Positions 58,790-64,000 of a DNA stretch of 64,000 bases are shown here, piece by piece. Source of the stretch: Amphiduros pacificus (Eukaryota > Annelida > Polychaeta > Phyllodocida > Hesionidae); NCBI GenBank assembly GCA_949316495.1, contig OX439012.1, positions 4,681,059 to 4,745,058 on the forward strand. The letters are read 5' to 3'. Both the position numbers and the translations under genes were made by a program. The notes beneath the pieces are model-generated. The model had not been told where the DNA came from. It saw only the letters and a program-made list of their open reading frames with translations, and searched no databases. Position 1 is the first letter of the stretch, and each line of letters opens with the position of its first letter.

Positions 58790-59980
58790 GGAAAGTAAGT
58801 TATGCCTCTCCAGAGATGTTAAGCTCTCCATGCTTTTGGTTAGTGAACTCTTCATTTTTGGAGATTGTTAAATTTGATCAAAAGAGTTTTTGATCACAGT
58901 TTCAACAATGCATGTCCAATCAGCATGTTTGACGCATCCATGGAAAGCCCAAAAGTTTCCAATTCTGAAAAATGTATTTTTTAATTTTACAGAAACTTAA
59001 AATCCAAAGTTTCTACGAGGAAGAGTATAAAATTCTAGCTGGATTTCATGATTTATATGTGAAAATCGAAACATTATTTATTGCTTAAATGGCATTCAAA
59101 ATAGTGGGCGGAGCTTAAATTCATTATGATATTAGGCTCCGCCCCTTTTTTCAAATGCTTTTTATGCACTTAATAATTGTTCGATTAATTTCTTTGAAAT
59201 ATCAAAATAACCTAGAATTTTATGTAGTATCAGAATATCATACCATTTCTTACTTTAATTTAAAAGTACAAATTTGTATTTATTCATTATGCAAATTTAG
59301 TCATGTGATAAAATTTTTAAAAATAATTTCGAATCTGGAAATGTTTCAGGTTTTGATTGATGTATTACACATGTTGATAGGCCAATTATTATAGAAATTA
59401 TGATCAAATGTATTTAGAAACAGGAAGTAGATCCTGAACATTGACAATCCTGGGTGGAAGTATTGAGGGTTATTTGTGCATGTGTGAACGTTTTTTTGGC
59501 ATTAATGGTGGTAAAAATAAAAGAAAGATATGCTTTCTCCATCAACATAGGGAAAAATCTTGGAAAAGAGAAATGCTTTTTCACCTTGTAAAGTAGATAA
59601 TTATATAATGTTCACAAATAGCAATATCTCAAGAGATTCGGCATGGAGTTTCATTTTTATTTCATTAATTAGGGTCAGACATTCATGTTTAACGTTTCTA
59701 GTACAATTCCTATGTCACTGCTATAGGAACCAAGGCAGCTTTTATTGCACAATAGGGGAGTTAAACACACATAGACATTTGTACAACATCTTATATGCAA
59801 TTAACTTCTGATAGACACTTATATAATTGTATGGTATTTTCATATTCATATTCTAAAGAATGAGGCAATAAGTTACAATATCTATGAGGAAGGAGAAAAA
59901 AGATTAACAAAACATCCTCTTTGCCATCAATACAGGTGGCAAATTGTCCAGAGATATAGCCCTTTTTAATATTTATTTTT
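58790..59980. other. Intergenic sequence, no feature recognised
   Basis: AT-rich sequence with a short inverted pair AGTGGGCGGAGC / GGCTCCGCCCC near 59103-59148. No gene seen. Confidence 0.4.
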
Positions 59981-59981
59981 C

Positions 59982-60064
59982 TGTTTGTTGTTTTTTTTCT
60001 TTGTTTGTTTTTGTTTGTTTTGTTTTTTTTTGTTTTTTTTTGTTTTGTTTTTTGTTTTGTTTTG
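59982..60064. repeat. Low-complexity (TTTTG)n tract
   Basis: Runs of TTTTTGTTTGTTTTGTTTTT; probably a decayed A-rich retroposon tail read in reverse, though no body is recognisable. Confidence 0.7.
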
Positions 60065-61080
60065 GAGGGGGGGTTGACATTGAATAAACAAGCACGCATG
60101 ATGCCTTGTTTGCCATAAGGTCTGGTGATTAGTTGAGCGCTTGATTGGTGTGCCAGTAATTTATTCCAGTTGTAACACACCTGTCTGATCGCAAATATTT
60201 ACCTTCCATGACAATTGGAGGCCTTTTGGGTCCGATATAGTCTCACCGACAGCTGCTATTGCATGTACAATATTAGAATTGCTATCAATTATGTCATTAT
60301 GTAATATCCCATATATTTAACAGTATATTGTCTATCGTGTCTTAGAATCAAACACTCTTAACCTTGACATGCGTTATAAGGATTGGGTTCATATAGGCTG
60401 CTCAATAGACACATGGTTGATGACTTCCTGTCCGATCACAAAATCATCAAACTTTTCCTAGACTATTTACTATAAAACACCCACACACCCCCCCCCCCCC
60501 TCAAAAAAAAATAAAAATAAAAAAGAGTAAGGTTAGGAATTTTAAGAAGCTTAAGGTGCTGAGGAAGGATATTAAGTCTAACTTCCATGATATGACTTAA
60601 ATAGTTGAAGATTTTGATAATGTACTCGCTACCCTTCCTGACAGCTACGATCACCCCCTCACCCCCAGGAATCCACCCCCGTCGGTGGCTGATCTGGTAA
60701 AGCAGAAAGGAGATGCTTCTTGAGATAAAGCTAGTAAGGAAGATAACAAAATCCAATTCGCAGGTTCTCAGAAAATAAATTTTATTCCGGATTGTAGACT
60801 TCGCAATCACACTATTTCTCTCAACTTGTGGATGAAAATAAGCAAGACCCCAAAACCTATCTCGTGTAGCTGATACCCCATTTAATTAAATTTGAAAACG
60901 GTCTTTTTGCTGGCTTTCCTGTAAAAAAAAATCAATATCTTTGTATCAGAATCAATTTCAAAAATATTTTAACCACTTGGAAGACTTTGAATGGAAAGGG
61001 CCACCACACGGGACGTTTTGACCTTAAAACCAAATAGCTTATACCAAATAATTTATATAGCGCCATTCCAAACTATATCG
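60065..61080. other. Intergenic sequence, no gene supported
   Basis: Contains a poly-C run near 60484-60500, a TATAGCGC word at 61053 and overlapping ORFs on both strands without recognised features. A candidate mini-exon on the minus strand at about 60206-60250 (open frame ending LSWK before GTAAAT) is too short to judge. Confidence 0.35.
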
Positions 61081-61160
61081 GGATAGAGTGTCTAAACAAT
61101 GGAATAGTCTTCCTTGTGAGATTAGAAACAGTAGATGGATGCCAAAAGTTTTATGTTTGT
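61081..61160 (+). mobile_element. LINE reverse-transcriptase C-terminal remnant
   Basis: The plus strand from about 61084 reads RVSKQWNSLPCEIRNSR, the RV..WNSLP.EI pattern found near the C-terminus of many CR1/jockey-type LINE polymerases. It is a small decayed fragment; no more of the element is recognised. Confidence 0.45.
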
Positions 61161-61644
61161 TCAGCAGTTTTTTTTTCATTGTATGTGTAACTTGATGAAG
61201 AAAAAATGGACATCAGATGTTGATTACTATTAATAGGCAATTTTCATTCATGGACGCATTTCATAGAAGCCTGGATGGATAAAACTATTACAAGTTGTCT
61301 AGTGCTGACTATTATATTGATCTCAACGCTGACGACACTCATCTCAGTTTCTGTTTAATGTCCTAGCTCTGGTTACAAGGTAGAAAGATAAACACCAACT
61401 TAATTGTCATTTACTCACCACCCAATATATTATTTAACAAGAGTAATTGTTACAGAACAAAACGATGCATCACATTACATGAATGTCTTGCTTATATCAT
61501 GCCAGTGCATATCAAACTATAATGTGACAGAGATATCCACATAATTGACTCTCTTCTCTTGTGAAACTGCTGGAATGAAAGTGTTTTATACAATGATTAA
61601 AATATAAAAGATATTTATTTAATAAAAGTTTGGAGCGCATTTAA
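61161..61644. other. Upstream flank of the DEG/ENaC gene
   Basis: AT-rich; presumably holds the promoter and 5' UTR of the channel gene. No TATA box can be picked with confidence. Confidence 0.35.
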
Positions 61645-63709
61645 ATGGCAAAGCATTCAGGCGATGGTCAACTGAATGTAATAATAGATCGGTTCACGTC
61701 TGAAACCAGCCTCCATGGGGTAAACATCGCTGCAGATAAGAGCGTTCCCAAACCAAGAAGGTGAGACAAATATTTCTCTCACACAAATATAGATATGATT
61801 CATTACTAACATTCTGAATCGAATATGTAACTTATATCAATATAGTCAATTGACTTATACTTGGTATTGTTTGCATTTGTTTTGTTGTGGTATGGGCATT
61901 AGTTAAACATCCCAACCATTCTGTACCCAAATTGGACGTTAGTGCATAGCAATACAGATTTAAGAAAAATCGGGATTCTGTTTAATTACTTACAATCGTC
62001 ATTTCAGCCTTTTTACCTTGTGTGCACTCACTTGTCAGTTTCCTATAACGTTTGATTAAAAAACCACACCCGTTTCTATCTGAATGACATACCTATTTAT
62101 ACTAAACGAACTTTTTATTTTAAAGTTTTATAAGGCAATTGACCTCCCAATATGTTGATATCATATTATTAATATCAATTTAACATATCAATTTAACATG
62201 TCCTTTAATACATTAAATCTGATGAGTGACATAGTAATGTAGCAGTTACCATAACAACGATTGTGTCGGTTAAGAATATGGGTAAATGCTTTCTCAAAAG
62301 CAAGTATATCATGTTAGGGAAGGGACGCAGATTTGTGCGAACAGGTTATAGATCAGTGCAGATTATTGCTAACAGGTCATAGATTGGTGTTAAAATATTA
62401 GAGATAAGTGTTAAAAGGTTACAGATTAGTGCTAACTGGTTACAGATTAGTGTTAAAAGGTTACAGATTAGTGCTAAATGGTTACAGATTAGTACTAACT
62501 GATTACGGATAAGTGCTAACTGTTTACAGATAAGTGTTAAACGGTTATGGATTAGTGCTAATTGGTTACAGATTAGTACTGACTGTTTACTGATTAGTGC
62601 TACTGACTGGTTACAGATTAGTGCTAAAACGCAGTAGTGCTATCTGGTTACGGGTTAATGCCCTATATGCAAAATATATGCTCCTTTTGACCTGTGATTT
62701 CCCGAATCATCTTCGGAAATAACTGTAGCCTTAATTTAGTGGTAGGTCTCTTTACCTCCAACTGATCTAAACAAGGTTCACCCTGGGGAATGTGTAATTA
62801 CTGGCAAGGATGCTCCAAATCAGTTATAAATCATATACATGTGTTCAAACCTTACAAATTTTCAACCTTACAAGCTTTGTCATATTTACAAAGGAGAACT
62901 GTTATTCACATTAACTTACATTTATTGTTTAATATAACTTTAATTCACTATTAAATTCATCGTAACTTGCCATTGAGATATAAAAAGGGTGCAACTTTAC
63001 AAACATCACACTAATGACTAAAACATCAACAAATCACTGTTGTTGAAATGTTAACTATACCTTTGAGCGTTAATTTGAATTCCAATTTTACATCATATTG
63101 TAAGAGATATGATTATAATTGTAAATTAAATGTATGATCTGTATGTGTTTCAGGTATATATGGATATTGATCCTGTTGATGTCCTATCTGCTCGCTGGTA
63201 ATTTAATCACTACGAAGCTCATGATATATTATACAAATCCAGTGGATACTAAAATGGGAATAAAATCTACTATCCAAATGGAATTCCCCTCCATAACAAT
63301 TTGCAATATTAATGTATTCAAAAAAAGTTTTCTGATGGAACATCCTAGTTACGATTTGCTGTCTAAATATCTATATGCACCACAAGTTATCAAAGATGAG
63401 TTAGGTCCTATAAGATGGGTAAATATGACAAAGGAACTCAATATTACTCATGTTATCCAGGGATATCATAAACTAAAAGATATGATTATTGAATGCCACT
63501 GGCAAAAGCTTTTGATAAATTGCAGTGAGTACTTTGAAGAGACATTTACTGATCAGGGAATATGTTTCACGTTTAATTCATTGAATTATCAGAGAAGGAA
63601 TGGAGTATTAAGCACCGCCAGAGCCGGGTCTGCAGGAGGCCTTTCTGTCAGGATTAACATAGAGCATGATGAGTACACCTACAACCCCTCTCTTGCAGCT
63701 GGAATAAAG
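61645..63709 (+). CDS. Degenerin/epithelial sodium channel family subunit, N-terminal part (partial, runs off right edge)
   Basis: Exon 1 is 61645-61760 and exon 2 is 63154-63709, joined AG|G with GT-AG signals; 224 residues are visible and the frame is open at the exon 2 donor. Degenerin/ENaC/ASIC proteins form trimeric amiloride-sensitive cation channels gated by protons, peptides or force. The cytoplasmic N-terminus carries the family HG gating motif (TSLHGVNIAA, H24-G25). TM1 spans about residues 41-64 (YIWILILLMSYLLAGNLITT). It is followed by FPSITICNINVF (83-94), the start of the extracellular finger region, then three N-glycosylation sequons (NMT, NIT, NCS), CFTFN and GGLSVRINIEHDEY. 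Later exons with the rest of the cysteine-rich domain and TM2 must lie beyond base 64000. The subfamily (ASIC-, FaNaC-like or other) cannot be fixed from this part. Confidence 0.88.
62335..62655. repeat. Minisatellite R, about 21-bp unit, about 14 degenerate copies (DEG/ENaC intron 1)
   Basis: GGTTACAGATTAGTGCTAACT with variants (AACAGGTCATAGATTGGTG, TGTTTACAGATAAG). Copies differ in length by a few bases. It lies mid-intron and does not touch a splice site, although TTACAG is acceptor-like. Confidence 0.8.
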
Positions 63710-64000
63710 GTAATGTATATTGGTACACACCTGGTATAAAGGTAGTGTATACTGGTACACACCTGGTATAAAGGTAGTGTATACTGGTACACACCTGGTA
63801 TAAAGGTAATGTATACTGGTTCACACCTGGTATAAAGGTAATGTATACTGGTTCACACCTGGCATAAAGGTAATGTATACTGGTACACACCTGGTATAAA
63901 TGTAATGTATACTGGTACACACCTGGTATAAAGGTAATGTATACTGGTTCACACCTGGCATAAAGGTAATGTATACTGGTACACACCTGGTATAAAGGTA
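63699..64000. repeat. Minisatellite S, 32-bp unit, more than 9 copies, spans the DEG/ENaC exon 2 donor
   Basis: Unit CTGGTATAAAGGTAATGTAT plus ACTGGTACACAC. The first copy is the exon end itself (CTGGAATAAAG, 63699-63709) plus donor GTAATG; later copies have CTGGTATAAAG. Each unit carries 11 exon-like bases and a GTAATG donor. It continues past the right edge. Reverse ORFs are artefacts. Confidence 0.95.

Noticed and set aside
60463-60810. 115-codon minus-strand ORF with hydrophobic stretches
   Set aside because: It includes the antisense of a poly-C/poly-A tract, has no signature, and I could not place splice sites around it.
63654-63986. 110-codon minus-strand ORF
   Set aside because: Antisense of the 32-bp array at the DEG/ENaC exon 2 donor.

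Overview
This is a low-GC, intron-rich metazoan window with no sign of bacterial or viral organisation. The genes are animal families: UTP3/SAS10, LRRC34, a claudin-like four-pass protein and a degenerin/ENaC channel. tRNA-headed SINEs with an AAAC tail, a CR1/jockey-like LINE and several short inverted-repeat elements fit a marine invertebrate, most likely a mollusc or another lophotrochozoan. That placement is inference.

Layout. 1-9.2 kb: 5' half of a UTP3/SAS10 homologue on the minus strand (coding exons 8998-8982, 5928-5790, 5362-5309, 2461-2308), running off the left edge. Intron 1 holds transposon debris and introns 3 and 4 are almost entirely minisatellite. 11.3-21.8 kb: complete LRRC34 homologue on the plus strand, 9 coding exons, 410 codons, with seven tandem arrays in or beside its introns and a truncated LINE inserted in one. 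24.15-27.95 kb: complete claudin/PMP22-like gene on the minus strand, 4 exons, 175 aa. 30-34 kb: about 370-bp tandem repeats with higher-order structure. 38-43.7 kb: a 5.7-kb array of a 48-bp unit. 45.4-46.3 kb: two related arrays with a splice-donor-like core. 51.98-53.0 and 55.17-56.13 kb: two tandem paralogous genes on the minus strand for a small secreted four-cysteine protein of a family I do not recognise. 61.6-64 kb: 5' end of a DEG/ENaC channel gene on the plus strand, running off the right edge. SINEs, tRNA-like sequences, MITEs and microsatellites fill the gaps.

The genes do not form a pathway. The most unusual structural signal is that several minisatellites sit exactly on exon/intron boundaries of these genes, with a repeat unit that includes the authentic splice site and sometimes the last exon bases. 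This is clear at UTP3 exon 3, LRRC34 exon 3 and DEG/ENaC exon 2. It also holds at UTP3 exon 4, where the array begins with the donor itself, and more weakly at the acceptor before the LRRC34 start codon. The result is strings of decoy splice sites in introns. All exon models here come from reading splice signals and frame continuity by eye; there is no transcript evidence.
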